Of a stretch of 42,422 nucleotides of DNA, positions 14,302-22,235 are shown piece by piece. The number at the start of each line of letters is the position of its first letter. The stretch's first letter is position 1. Under the pieces are notes generated by a model. It was given only the letters and a program-made list of their open reading frames with translations. It searched no databases and was not told the DNA's origin. This DNA is from DAOWHW01 sp964493265 (GTDB taxonomy: Archaea; Nanobdellota; Nanobdellia; Pacearchaeales; UBA284), in assembly GCA_964493265.1 (NCBI GenBank), contig CAZBLY010000003.1:1-42422 (forward strand), given 5' to 3'. Position numbers and translations under genes: made by a program.

Positions 14302-15585
14302 ATGAAAAAAGAGATAAAAGAAGGTAAGACAATCAAAATAACAACATCAACAGAAGAATATCAAGGAATTCTCTTACATTCTTATGATCCAAAAATTTTC
14401 CTGCTGAAACTTTCATCTGGATATAATATTGGAATAGAAAAAAACAAAATTAAAAATATGCAACAATTAACAACAAAGGCAAAAACAGAAAAACTCAAGA
14501 TAAAAACAAAAAAGCCGAAAGCAAATCTTCCTGGAATAGCTATAATTGTTACAGGTGGAACAATTGCCTCAAAATTAGATTATAAAACTGGAGGAGTTAA
14601 GGCTCTTATAAAACCAGAAGATATAATTGCAGTTGCGCCAAAAATTCAGGAGATAGCAAAAATAATAACAATAGAAATGCCTTTCACAATAATGAGTGAG
14701 GATATGACAAGCGAGGAATGGAAAAAACTTGCTAAATTGTGTGAAAAACTTCTTAATAAAAAGGAAAATAAAGGTATTATAATTTTGCAGGGAACAGATA
14801 CTCTTCATTATTCATCCTCTGTTCTTTCATTTATGTTAAAAGATTTAAACAAACCAGTTGTCCTAACATATGCTCAAAGATCTATTGACAGAGGAAGTAG
14901 TGATGCCCTTCTAAATTTAACTTGTGCAGCTCAAGCAGCAATAAGCGATATTGCTGAAGTTATGGTGGTAGGACATGCAACAACCAATGACAATTTTTGT
15001 TTTGCATTAAGAGGAACAAAAGTAAGAAAAATGCATACATCGAGACGAGATGCTTTCAGGCCAATCAATGTTAGACCAATAGCAACAATCTGGGAAAATA
15101 AAATTGAAATTCATGATAAATACAACAAGAGAAATAATAAGAAAGTTAAAAGCGAGGCTGTTTTTGAAGACAAAGTCGCTTTAGTAAAATGGCATCCAAA
15201 TAGTGATCCAAATATTCTTGACTTCTATATAAAAAATAAATATAAAGGAATTATTATAGAAGCAACAGGTCTCGGTCATGTTTCAACAGAAGGGGAAAAA
15301 TCCTGGCTTGAAACAATAAAAAAAGCAATTAAAGATGGAATAATTGTTTGTTTTGCCACCCAATGTCTTTATGGTTCTTTAAATCCAAATGTTTATTCAG
15401 CATTAAGAAAATTAAAAGATGCTGGAGTTGTTTTTCTAAAAGACATGCTTCCAGAAACAGCTTATATAAAATTAGGTTATCTCCTCGGCAAGGAAAAGAA
15501 CAAAAATAAGGTCAAAGAATTAATGTTACAAAATCTCACTGGAGAATTTAATCTAAAGCTAAGTGTTGGAGATTTTTTGGTTTGA
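14302..15585 (+). CDS. gatD: Glutamyl-tRNA(Gln) amidotransferase subunit D
   Basis: A 427-aa protein. The N-terminal small beta domain (about 1-60: GKTIKITTSTEEYQGILLHSY) is the GatD-specific domain that separates it from plain asparaginases. The asparaginase-like domain has TGGTIAS with nucleophilic T87, QGTDTLHYSSS with T165/D166, and the AQRSIDRGSSDA region. GatD releases ammonia from glutamine for GatE, which converts Glu-tRNA(Gln) to Gln-tRNA(Gln); this pathway is archaea-specific. The ATG at 14302 is preferred because an upstream ATG at 14203 adds a hydrophobic stretch with no GatD counterpart, and the TATA box fits 14302. gatE is not in the window. Confidence 0.93.
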   Translation: MKKEIKEGKTIKITTSTEEYQGILLHSYDPKIFLLKLSSGYNIGIEKNKIKNMQQLTTKAKTEKLKIKTKKPKANLPGIAIIVTGGTIASKLDYKTGGVKALIKPEDIIAVAPKIQEIAKIITIEMPFTIMSEDMTSEEWKKLAKLCEKLLNKKENKGIIILQGTDTLHYSSSVLSFMLKDLNKPVVLTYAQRSIDRGSSDALLNLTCAAQAAISDIAEVMVVGHATTNDNFCFALRGTKVRKMHTSRRDAFRPINVRPIATIWENKIEIHDKYNKRNNKKVKSEAVFEDKVALVKWHPNSDPNILDFYIKNKYKGIIIEATGLGHVSTEGEKSWLETIKKAIKDGIIVCFATQCLYGSLNPNVYSALRKLKDAGVVFLKDMLPETAYIKLGYLLGKEKNKNKVKELMLQNLTGEFNLKLSVGDFLV

Positions 15586-15813
15586 TTATTTTTGTCTAGT
15601 ATAATTTCTTGCGTTCTTAAAATTAATGGTGCCCAATACAGTATTGATAATGGCTCCCAAACCAAAAAGAGTTGCCCATACTGGTTCATTATTAACTGCG
15701 CTATCAATTGTTTTATAAGCACAGTATCCTGTTATAAAAGTATTAATTAAAGCGAAATCTAAACTAGAATTTCTTTTTAATTGATTATAAAAATGTTTAA
15801 TTTTTTCTTTCAT
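15586..15813 (-). CDS. 75-aa small membrane protein, unknown
   Basis: A short protein with a basic N-terminus (MKEKIKHFYNQLKR) and two moderately hydrophobic segments (FALINTFITGYCAY and VWATLFGLGAIINTVLGTI) that may cross the membrane. Its stop directly abuts the stop of convergent gatD. A TTTATAAA TATA box at 15841-15848 lies about 31 nt before the ATG. I do not recognise the family. Confidence 0.6.
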   Translation of the reverse strand: MKEKIKHFYNQLKRNSSLDFALINTFITGYCAYKTIDSAVNNEPVWATLFGLGAIINTVLGTINFKNARNYTRQK

Positions 15814-16082
15814 TTTAATCCATCATAAAAGAAAATCTTATTTATAAACCTTACTATTTTAACCCTATCAAAGTAGTAACACCCAAACCTTTAAATACTG
15901 GTTTTATTTTTATATTATATTAAATTACAAATTAAAAATCACAAATAAATAAATCAAAATAATATATCAGAAGAATCACATTTCACACATCAAAAATCAA
16001 AATTACAATCATATATAACAAATACTAATTAACCAAATTATTAATTTTAAAATTGGTGCGGTATCTTGTAGTATATTAGTGT

Positions 16083-16106
16083 ATTGATTATGTGAATTGA
16101 TTATGT
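16083..16106 (+). repeat. Direct repeat in the dnaG leader within a 326-nt gene-free region
   Basis: Two copies of ATTGATTATGT, 13 bp apart, end 21 nt before the dnaG Shine-Dalgarno. The rest of the gene-free stretch (15814-16139) is AT-rich. It holds the TATA box of the 75-aa gene at its left end and no frame or RNA gene that I can support. Confidence 0.5.
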
Positions 16107-16127
16107 AAATAATATTTGTATTCTTCT

Positions 16128-16134
16128 GGGAGGT
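16128..16134 (+). promoter_or_regulatory. Shine-Dalgarno of dnaG
   Basis: GGGAGGT, 5 nt before the ATG at 16140, showing that the dnaG mRNA has a leader, unlike most genes nearby. Confidence 0.75.
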
Positions 16135-16139
16135 AAAAA

Positions 16140-17396
16140 ATGGGAAAAGTTAGTCCCCCATCAATAAAATATGTAATTAATGCTCAGTTTAGTGCTGAGG
16201 GTGTTGTTGAGAAGCCAGATGTTATTGGCGCTATTTTTGGCCAAACTGAAGGTCTTTTAGGAGAAGAGCTAGAACTCCGAGAACTACAAAAGAAAGGTAA
16301 GATAGGAAGAATAAATGCAACCATAGAAGTCGCTGAATCAAAGACCATAGGAATAATTGAAATTCCTACTTCTATTGATAAAGCTGAAACCACAATTATT
16401 GCTGCTGCTATTGAAACCATTGATAGAGTCGGACCTTGCGATGCGAAATTTGAGGTCAAGAGTATAGAGGATGTCAGAAGTAGCAAGAGAGATTATATTA
16501 TTGAGAGAGCAAAAAAGCTCATGGAAGGCCTTAATGGAAATATTCCAGAACTTAAAGAAATAGAAAGAGACATTGTAAATCATTCTAGAACTGCAAAAAT
16601 TAAGGAATATGGTAGAGAAATGCTTGCAGCTGGCCCTGATATTGACAAATCTGATGAAATAATTATAGTTGAAGGGCGTGCAGATGTTCTAAATCTATTG
16701 ACTTATGGTATGAAAAATGCAATTGCAATGAATGGAACTATGATTCCTAAAACAGTTACAGAACTTAGTAAGGAAAAACAAGCTATTCTTTTTGTTGATG
16801 GCGACCGTGGCGGAATTCTTATTGCAACAGATGCAATAAATAATGCAGATATAAATTTTGTTGCAAGAGCTCCAGATGGTAAAGAAGTTGAAGAGCTTAC
16901 AGGAAAAGAAATAATAATCTGTTTAAGAAATAAAATGTCTGTTAAGGATTTTTTAGATAAATACAAAAGTAAGGATACAAGAGGAAGAAAAACCGGAAGA
17001 ACACAAACAAGTCAAACCAGACAAACAAGAACAACAGGAAGAACAATTAGAAGAACAGTGAAAAAAGAAACAAGAATAAAAATAGAGCCTGAAGAAAAAT
17101 TAATTTTAGATGATAAACAAAAAAAGAAACTTGAAGAATATCTTGGACAAATCAAAGGAACAAAAAATGTTCTAATAATTAATAGGGATCTTAAAATAAT
17201 GAGGAAAGTCAGTTCAAGTGAAATTGTCAGATATCTTTATGGAGCAAAAAATAGAGGAACAAGTATTCCTATTATGGTCTTAGATACTGCAGTGACTGTT
17301 GCAATAATTAATGCTGCAGAAAAAATTAACTGCCAATTTATTGTAGCAAGAAATTTTGCAGCAACATCAGAAAAGATTGAGCTATTGAGCTTTTAG
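16140..17396 (+). CDS. dnaG: Archaeal DnaG-like primase (exosome-associated)
   Basis: A 418-aa protein of normal archaeal DnaG length. The N-terminal region includes GQTEGLLGEELELRELQ and KIGRINA, characteristic of archaeal DnaG. The TOPRIM domain (about 170-260) has the catalytic Glu in IVEGRADVLNL and the metal pair in FVDGDRGG. A basic Arg/Thr/Gly-rich linker (about 280-320) follows, then a C-terminal domain ending KIELLSF. It lacks the zinc-binding and helicase-interaction domains of bacterial DnaG. Known roles are RNA primer synthesis in some archaea and poly(A)-binding in the RNA exosome. A T-rich terminator follows. Confidence 0.95.
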   Translation: MGKVSPPSIKYVINAQFSAEGVVEKPDVIGAIFGQTEGLLGEELELRELQKKGKIGRINATIEVAESKTIGIIEIPTSIDKAETTIIAAAIETIDRVGPCDAKFEVKSIEDVRSSKRDYIIERAKKLMEGLNGNIPELKEIERDIVNHSRTAKIKEYGREMLAAGPDIDKSDEIIIVEGRADVLNLLTYGMKNAIAMNGTMIPKTVTELSKEKQAILFVDGDRGGILIATDAINNADINFVARAPDGKEVEELTGKEIIICLRNKMSVKDFLDKYKSKDTRGRKTGRTQTSQTRQTRTTGRTIRRTVKKETRIKIEPEEKLILDDKQKKKLEEYLGQIKGTKNVLIINRDLKIMRKVSSSEIVRYLYGAKNRGTSIPIMVLDTAVTVAIINAAEKINCQFIVARNFAATSEKIELLSF

Positions 17397-17439
17397 GTTT
17401 ATTTTTTTTGTTTTTTTGGTTTCTTTTTTTTCTGATGAA
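17397..17439 (+). terminator. Oligo-T terminator of dnaG
   Basis: Three runs of 7-8 T immediately after the stop codon, without a stem, as expected for archaeal termination. Confidence 0.65.
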
Positions 17440-17472
17440 TATATAAAAACACAAGCGAAAGATTTAAATAAG

Positions 17473-17492
17473 ATTAAATAATGTTATTTAAT
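17473..17492. promoter_or_regulatory. Perfect palindrome, candidate antitoxin operator
   Basis: ATTAAATAA and TTATTTAAT form perfect 9-bp arms separated by TG. It lies 8 nt before the antitoxin ATG and just after TATA-like elements (17441-17452 and 17463-17470). RHH antitoxins commonly autorepress by binding such palindromes over their own promoter. Confidence 0.6.
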
Positions 17493-17500
17493 GTGTTAAA

Positions 17501-17725
17501 ATGGTATTAAAAACTTTTAATGTATCCAAAGAATCTTATGAAAAATTCTCTAAATTTTGTAAAGAACATGGAATAAGCATGAGCAAACAAGTAGAGATAT
17601 TTATTCAGTCTCAAGTAGCTGAAGAGCCTGAAGTTAAAAAAGAATTTCTAGAAAGATTAGAAAGAGTAAGGAAAGGTAAGTTCATTAGAATTGAAAACTT
17701 TGCTAGGGAATTTGGTTTAGAATGA
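17501..17725 (+). CDS. Antitoxin, probable ribbon-helix-helix type
   Basis: A 74-aa protein. Its N-terminus (VLKTFNVSKESYEKFSKFCKEHGISMSKQVEIFIQ) reads as a beta strand followed by two helices, the ribbon-helix-helix pattern. The C-terminal part is a charged, probably unfolded toxin-binding tail ending FAREFGLE. The stop overlaps the toxin start by four bases (ATGA). It is expected to neutralise the downstream toxin and repress the operon through the palindrome at 17473-17492. The assignment rests on architecture and neighbour, not on a recognised family name. Confidence 0.75.
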   Translation: MVLKTFNVSKESYEKFSKFCKEHGISMSKQVEIFIQSQVAEEPEVKKEFLERLERVRKGKFIRIENFAREFGLE

Positions 17726-17985
17726 ATTATAAATTAGGGATTTCTAAGGAATTATATAAAAGATTTAAAAAATTGGGTAAAAAAAATAAACAACAACTAG
17801 AGATTCTCAATAAAAAAATCATACAAATTCTAACTAACCCATATCATTTTAAACCTCTAAGAGAGGATATGAAAGGAGCAAGAAGAGTTCACATTGGTAA
17901 GTCTTTTATTCTAGTATATGAAATAGATGAAAAAAATAAGATTATTAAACTTCTAGAGTATGATCACCATGATAAAATCTACTAA
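17722..17985 (+). CDS. RelE/ParE-superfamily toxin
   Basis: An 87-aa basic protein with the family layout: N-terminal helices (SKELYKRFKKLGKKNKQQLE), PYHFKPLREDMKGARRVHIG, strand SFILVYEID and the end LLEYDHHDKIY, typical of RelE-type mRNA interferases that cut mRNA on the ribosome. R/H residues in RRVHIG and YDHHDKIY would be the catalytic candidates. Translation is coupled to the antitoxin through a 4-nt overlap. The gene looks intact. It could be a ParE-like gyrase inhibitor, but the YDHHD ending favours RelE. Confidence 0.8.
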   Translation: MNYKLGISKELYKRFKKLGKKNKQQLEILNKKIIQILTNPYHFKPLREDMKGARRVHIGKSFILVYEIDEKNKIIKLLEYDHHDKIY

Positions 17986-18002
17986 AAAATAAAGTTGCTT
18001 AG

Positions 18003-18025
18003 TTTTTAGATTTTTTTTGTTTTTA
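18003..18025 (+). terminator. Oligo-T terminator of the toxin-antitoxin operon
   Basis: T5, T8 and T5 runs begin 17 nt after the toxin stop. Confidence 0.55.
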
Positions 18026-18136
18026 GGTATGAAAAAACTTACCCCTTACAATTGCTTTTTTGGTTTATAAAAGATAAACACGAAAAGGGTAAACAATTAT
18101 TGAACCAAAGCCATAAAACATAGAAAAAATAAAAAA

Positions 18137-19123
18137 TCAGCCCCATCTATTAAAAATTGTATTCCAGGTTTTTAAGATACTAAAATAAAAAAATTGCACT
18201 ATGTTCTTATAATGTTCATCAATTTCTGTTAAACCAACCTGATCTGCTCTAGTTAAGACATCATAATATTTCTTTCTTTGAGCATTGCTGACTATAATTA
18301 AAGGGAAATTATTTTGCAAAAGAATCAAATTTACAAGAAGTCTTCCTATTCTTCCATTTCCATCATAAAAAGGATGAATCCTCTCAAATTTACTATGAAA
18401 AATAGACACTAAAATTAAAGGGTGTAAAAAAATTTTATTTTTTCTATACCATTTTAAGAGCAAGTCCATGTCTGTTTTAACAAACTTAGCAGGAGTTGTT
18501 TTAAATGCTGCACCAAAAACTCTAACTTCGTGTTTTCTATAGCCAATTCTTTTGTCAATATTTTCCATAAGCATAGAATGTAGTTTAACTATGGTCTTAT
18601 GGTTTATTTTAAGATTTTTATTTCCCAAAATAAAATTAAAGACTTCTTTAGCATTGATATGGTCATTTATTTCTCTAAGATTTTTACCTTGTGGTGTTAT
18701 GCCTTTATTCAATAATAAATCAGTATCTTTTAAAGTAAGAGTATTACCTTCTATAGCGTTGGTATTATAGATATAATAAGTTAGATAATCATTAAACATG
18801 TCTTCTATTATTTTTTTATCAAGTAATTTCAGTTTTTTTATAAATAATTTCTTTAGTTCTTGAAGTTTCAAAAGCTGGTCTTTTTTAATAAAGAATTTAT
18901 TCCAGTTAATAAAAGAGGCTATTATCTCTTTCTTAGCTTCTTTTTTTCTTTTTTCTATATCTTTTTTAGAAATCTTTTTTAATCTTTTTTTAATTTCTTC
19001 TTTACTTATCTTATCCTTACCAAGATAAGCAATAGTCTTTGTCTTAACCTTCTCCCTATATTTTACACTAATCTTTGCATAAAAATACGGTTTATTATTT
19101 ATTATTTTCTTTTCAATGTACAT
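18137..19123 (-). CDS. Fic-domain protein (probable AMPylase) with inhibitory motif
   Basis: A 328-aa protein. Residues 1-40 (KPYFYAKISVKYREKVKTKTIAYLGK) form a small beta domain like the one found at the start of some transposases and archaeal Fic proteins. The Fic core has the catalytic loop HPFYDGNGRIGR with H250, R258 and R261. TNAIEGN (121-127) fits the inhibitory pattern [S/T]xxxE[G/N], with E125 placed to block ATP binding, so the enzyme is probably self-inhibited by an N-terminal helix. Fic proteins usually transfer AMP to Ser/Thr/Tyr of targets. The start at 19123 fits the TATA box at 19145-19152. It sits beside a toxin-antitoxin operon on the opposite strand. Confidence 0.9.
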   Translation of the reverse strand: MYIEKKIINNKPYFYAKISVKYREKVKTKTIAYLGKDKISKEEIKKRLKKISKKDIEKRKKEAKKEIIASFINWNKFFIKKDQLLKLQELKKLFIKKLKLLDKKIIEDMFNDYLTYYIYNTNAIEGNTLTLKDTDLLLNKGITPQGKNLREINDHINAKEVFNFILGNKNLKINHKTIVKLHSMLMENIDKRIGYRKHEVRVFGAAFKTTPAKFVKTDMDLLLKWYRKNKIFLHPLILVSIFHSKFERIHPFYDGNGRIGRLLVNLILLQNNFPLIIVSNAQRKKYYDVLTRADQVGLTEIDEHYKNIVQFFYFSILKTWNTIFNRWG

Positions 19124-19127
19124 ATTA

Positions 19128-19173
19128 ATTTTAGGGCTTACCTATTTATAAATCTTTTTATTTTAGGGCTTAC
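19128..19173 (-). promoter_or_regulatory. Fic promoter: TATA box between two 14-bp direct repeats
   Basis: ATTTTAGGGCTTAC occurs at 19128-19141 and again, identical, at 19160-19173 (plus-strand reading), 32 bp apart, about three helical turns. The TATA box TTTATAAA (19145-19152) lies between them, about 25 nt from the Fic ATG. The two copies therefore cover the start site and the region upstream of TATA, an arrangement expected for repressor binding. Confidence 0.65.
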
Positions 19174-19236
19174 TTTTTTTTCTAGAGCTCAAGCTACAAA
19201 ATAAAAAACTAAAAAAGAAATTTAGAAATTATTAAT

Positions 19237-20523
19237 TTACTCAAATTTTTTAGGAACCAGGTCAATACATATGCCTGCTGCCACTGTTTGTCCAGCATCT
19301 CTAACTGCAAATCTTGCCATATGTGGATTGTCAGATTGTTTCTCAATTACTAAAGGTTTAAGTGGTTTTAATCTTGCAATAACTACGTCTCCATTCTTGA
19401 CAAAATCTGGGTGTTCTTTAGCTACTTGGCCTGATTTTGGATCAAGTGTTTTTTGCAATTCTATAAATTGTGCTGGTACTTGTGCTGTATGAATATGTAA
19501 AACAGGGGTATAACCTTTTGCAATAACAGTTGGATGATTAATAACTGCTATTTGTGCTGTAAATTCCTCGACAATTACTGGAGGTTTATCTGTGCCAGCA
19601 ATAACATCTCCTCTTGCAATATCTGCTTTTCCTACTCCTCTAATATTAATACCAACATTGTCTCCTGCAATAGCTTCTTTAAGTTGTTCATGATGCATTT
19701 CTATTGTCTTTACTTCTCCTTCAATACCTTTTCCATTCTTTGATGGAAGAACAATAACCTTTTCGCCAACTTTCATTTTTCCTGTTTCAATTTTTCCAAC
19801 AGGAACAGTGCCTATTCCAGTTATAGTATAAACATCCTGAACCGGCATTCTAAGTGGTATATCTGTTGGTTTTTTTGGAGCCTCAAAAAGATCAAATTGT
19901 TCAAGAAGTGTTGGACCTTTATACCAACTAAGTTTGTCTGATTTTTTAGTGATATTATCTCCAACAAAAGCACTTCCTGGAATAAAATTCATTTTATCTG
20001 GTTTATAACCCGCTGTTTTTAACAATCCTGATACATCTTCAATAACTTTCTTGTATTTTGCTTCATCATAATTCACTGTATCCATTTGATTAATTAAAAC
20101 CGCAATTTGACTAACACCCATTGTTCTAGCCAACCATATATGTTCTTTGGTTTGAGCCATAACACCATGTTGGACAGCTATTACAAGAATTGCTGCATCT
20201 GCTTGAGATGTTCCTGTAATCATGTTCTTGACAAAGTCTCTATGACCTGGAGCATCAATAACAGTTACACTATATTTTTGCGTAACAATCTTTCTATATG
20301 CCAAGTCGATTGTAAGTCCTCTCTCTCTTTCTTCCTTAAATCTATCCATAACAAATGCAAATTCAAAACCTTTCTTTCCAAGCTTCTCTGCAATATCCTT
20401 CATTTTTTTAAGTTCTTGCTCAGAAAAGTTTCCAGTCTCGAAAAACATTCTTCCGATTGCTGTGCTTTTTCCATGATCTACGTGTCCTATAAACACGATA
20501 TTAAAATTTGGTTTTTCTGCCAT
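19237..20523 (-). CDS. tuf: Translation elongation factor 1-alpha
   Basis: A 428-aa aEF-1A that delivers aminoacyl-tRNA to the ribosome. Motifs are G1 GHVDHGKS (13-20), RERGLTID (G2 region, 66-73), G3 DAPGH (90-94), G4 NQMD (145-148) and G5 GSAFVGDN. Domains II and III follow (PVQDVYTITGIGTVPVGKIETG and the C-terminal RFAVRDAGQTVAAGI). Length is normal. The G4 motif is normally NKxD; here the Lys codon is CAA (Gln), which is unusual because that residue packs on the guanine base. It is otherwise well conserved and certainly functional. A TATA box lies at 20553-20560. Confidence 0.97.
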   Translation of the reverse strand: MAEKPNFNIVFIGHVDHGKSTAIGRMFFETGNFSEQELKKMKDIAEKLGKKGFEFAFVMDRFKEERERGLTIDLAYRKIVTQKYSVTVIDAPGHRDFVKNMITGTSQADAAILVIAVQHGVMAQTKEHIWLARTMGVSQIAVLINQMDTVNYDEAKYKKVIEDVSGLLKTAGYKPDKMNFIPGSAFVGDNITKKSDKLSWYKGPTLLEQFDLFEAPKKPTDIPLRMPVQDVYTITGIGTVPVGKIETGKMKVGEKVIVLPSKNGKGIEGEVKTIEMHHEQLKEAIAGDNVGINIRGVGKADIARGDVIAGTDKPPVIVEEFTAQIAVINHPTVIAKGYTPVLHIHTAQVPAQFIELQKTLDPKSGQVAKEHPDFVKNGDVVIARLKPLKPLVIEKQSDNPHMARFAVRDAGQTVAAGICIDLVPKKFE

Positions 20524-20552
20524 TTTATTTATTTATGAAAACAGAAAATATA

Positions 20553-20560
20553 CTTATAAA
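20553..20560 (-). promoter_or_regulatory. TATA box of EF-1A
   Basis: TTTATAAG on the minus strand, about 34 nt before the ATG, predicting a leader of roughly 9 nt. Confidence 0.5.
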
Positions 20561-20597
20561 TCTTTCGTATTTTCTCAAGCCAAAATATAGTATAATT

Positions 20598-22133
20598 TTA
20601 TATTCTATAATTTTTTAGTTTGCTTCTTATAATTTTCCCAGAATTGGTTTTTGGCATTTTATGTATAAATTGGATTTGTTTAGGATAAGAATGCCCTGCA
20701 TAATTTTTCTTTACAAACATCGTTAGTTCTTGTTTTAATTTTTTACTTGGTTTGAAATTGCTATTTAAAACTATAAATGCTTTAATTATACTGCCTTTTA
20801 TTTTATTTGGAATCCCAATAATCACAGTTTCTTTTACTGCAGGGTGTCTCATTAACTCCGATTCTATTTCAATAGGTGAAACTCTTTCACCAGAAGTTTT
20901 TATTATATCGTCATGTCTTCCTTTAAAGAAAAAATATCCTTGTCTATCTTTTTCTGCTAAATCCTTAGTATAAAACCAGTTATTTTTGAAATAATTTTTA
21001 TACATTTTTTGATGTCTATAAATTCCGGTCATCATTGCAGGCCAGCCTTTTTTTAAAATAATCTCCCCTTTTTCTATTTTGGCTTGTATTCCTGGAATTG
21101 CTTTCCCCATACTTCCGGGTTTCTTATTTAGAAAGGGGGAATTAGCTATGACTATGGCCCCTGTTTCTGTTTGCCAATAAGTATCATTTATTTCTACCCC
21201 TAATTTTTTATAAAAATCAAAGGTTGTTTTAGTTAAAGACTCTCCAACGCTAAATATATTTTTTATATATTTTAAGTCACTCTTTTTTATATTATATTTT
21301 AATAATCTTAGTGCTGTAGGTGCTGTATAAACAATAGAGATTTTGTGTTTCTTTAAAAAATTGATCCATTTTCTCGCACTAAAATGCGGGGTATAAATAT
21401 AACTAGTGCAACCAATACTGAGGGGGGTGATAATTCCATAAATGCCTCCAGTAACCCAACCTGGGTGGGCTGTGCACCAATATCTATCATTTTTTTTCAA
21501 GTTTAAAATAGATTTGCCTGTAAAATGCTGTTGTACTATTCCATAATGTGAAAGTTCAATACCCGCGACCGGAGTTCCTGCTGTTGAAGAAGTGAAAAGC
21601 ATCAAAGCTGTTTCTTTTTTATTTTTCAAAACAGCTTTAAAATTCTCTGAAGATTTTTTTATTAATGTTTTATATTTGCCAGAATCAACTATAATTGTTT
21701 TCATCCCTTTAATTTTATGCTTTAATCTTTTCAGTAATTTTTTATTTGTTATGATAACCTCTGCATTTCCTCTTTTTAATCTTAATTCTAATCCTTGAGT
21801 CTGAAAAGATTCAAATAATGGAATCACAATACTTCCTTGTTTTATTATTCCTAGAAAACCAATATAAAGTTCTGGAATTTTTGGCAAAAAGATAAAAATA
21901 CGAGATTTCTTCTTGATTCTAAGTTTATTTAATAAATTTGCAAATTTATTTACCTCATTTTGCAATTTCTTATATGAATATTTTTTAATTTTTCCCTTTT
22001 CATTCTCAAAAACAAAAGCTAATTTTTTTGGATTTTGTTTAGCATATCTATCAACACAATTTTCAATTATATTTATTTTATTTTTATGAAAAATTATATC
22101 TTTTTCAGCTTTTTTCCATACATCCATTTTCAT
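20598..22133 (-). CDS. AMP-forming acyl-CoA synthetase, acetyl-CoA synthetase-like
   Basis: A 511-aa member of the ANL (AMP-binding) superfamily. TAHPGWVTGGIYG and YWQTETG are typical of acetyl/propionyl-CoA synthetases; the Trp of YWQTETG favours short acyl groups. KGRHDDIIKTSGERVSP is the A8 hinge, and NSGKIIRSKLK carries the catalytic C-terminal Lys (about K500). The P-loop (TSSTAGTPVAG, 181-191) departs from the usual TSGTTGxPKG: the loop Lys is Val. At 511 aa it is shorter than bacterial Acs (about 650) and closer to short archaeal forms. It activates a carboxylate to acyl-CoA with ATP. It is divergent from the 2-oxoacid oxidoreductase genes (102 nt apart), hinting at shared acyl-CoA metabolism. 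Confidence 0.88.
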   Translation of the reverse strand: MKMDVWKKAEKDIIFHKNKINIIENCVDRYAKQNPKKLAFVFENEKGKIKKYSYKKLQNEVNKFANLLNKLRIKKKSRIFIFLPKIPELYIGFLGIIKQGSIVIPLFESFQTQGLELRLKRGNAEVIITNKKLLKRLKHKIKGMKTIIVDSGKYKTLIKKSSENFKAVLKNKKETALMLFTSSTAGTPVAGIELSHYGIVQQHFTGKSILNLKKNDRYWCTAHPGWVTGGIYGIITPLSIGCTSYIYTPHFSARKWINFLKKHKISIVYTAPTALRLLKYNIKKSDLKYIKNIFSVGESLTKTTFDFYKKLGVEINDTYWQTETGAIVIANSPFLNKKPGSMGKAIPGIQAKIEKGEIILKKGWPAMMTGIYRHQKMYKNYFKNNWFYTKDLAEKDRQGYFFFKGRHDDIIKTSGERVSPIEIESELMRHPAVKETVIIGIPNKIKGSIIKAFIVLNSNFKPSKKLKQELTMFVKKNYAGHSYPKQIQFIHKMPKTNSGKIIRSKLKNYRI

Positions 22134-22235
22134 CTCTTTTTCTTTTATCTTTTACCTATCTTTAATAAATAACAATACATTTAAATATATTTTTAGTTTT
22201 TATAAACTAATAAATAAAACAAAAAAAGAGGCAAA

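Noticed and set aside
18026..18110. Apparent large hairpin between the toxin gene and the Fic gene
   Set aside because: Pieces such as ACCCCTT/AAGGGT, AATTG/CAATT and TTTGGTT/AACCAAA are complementary, but they occur in the same order on both sides, so they cannot nest into one stem.
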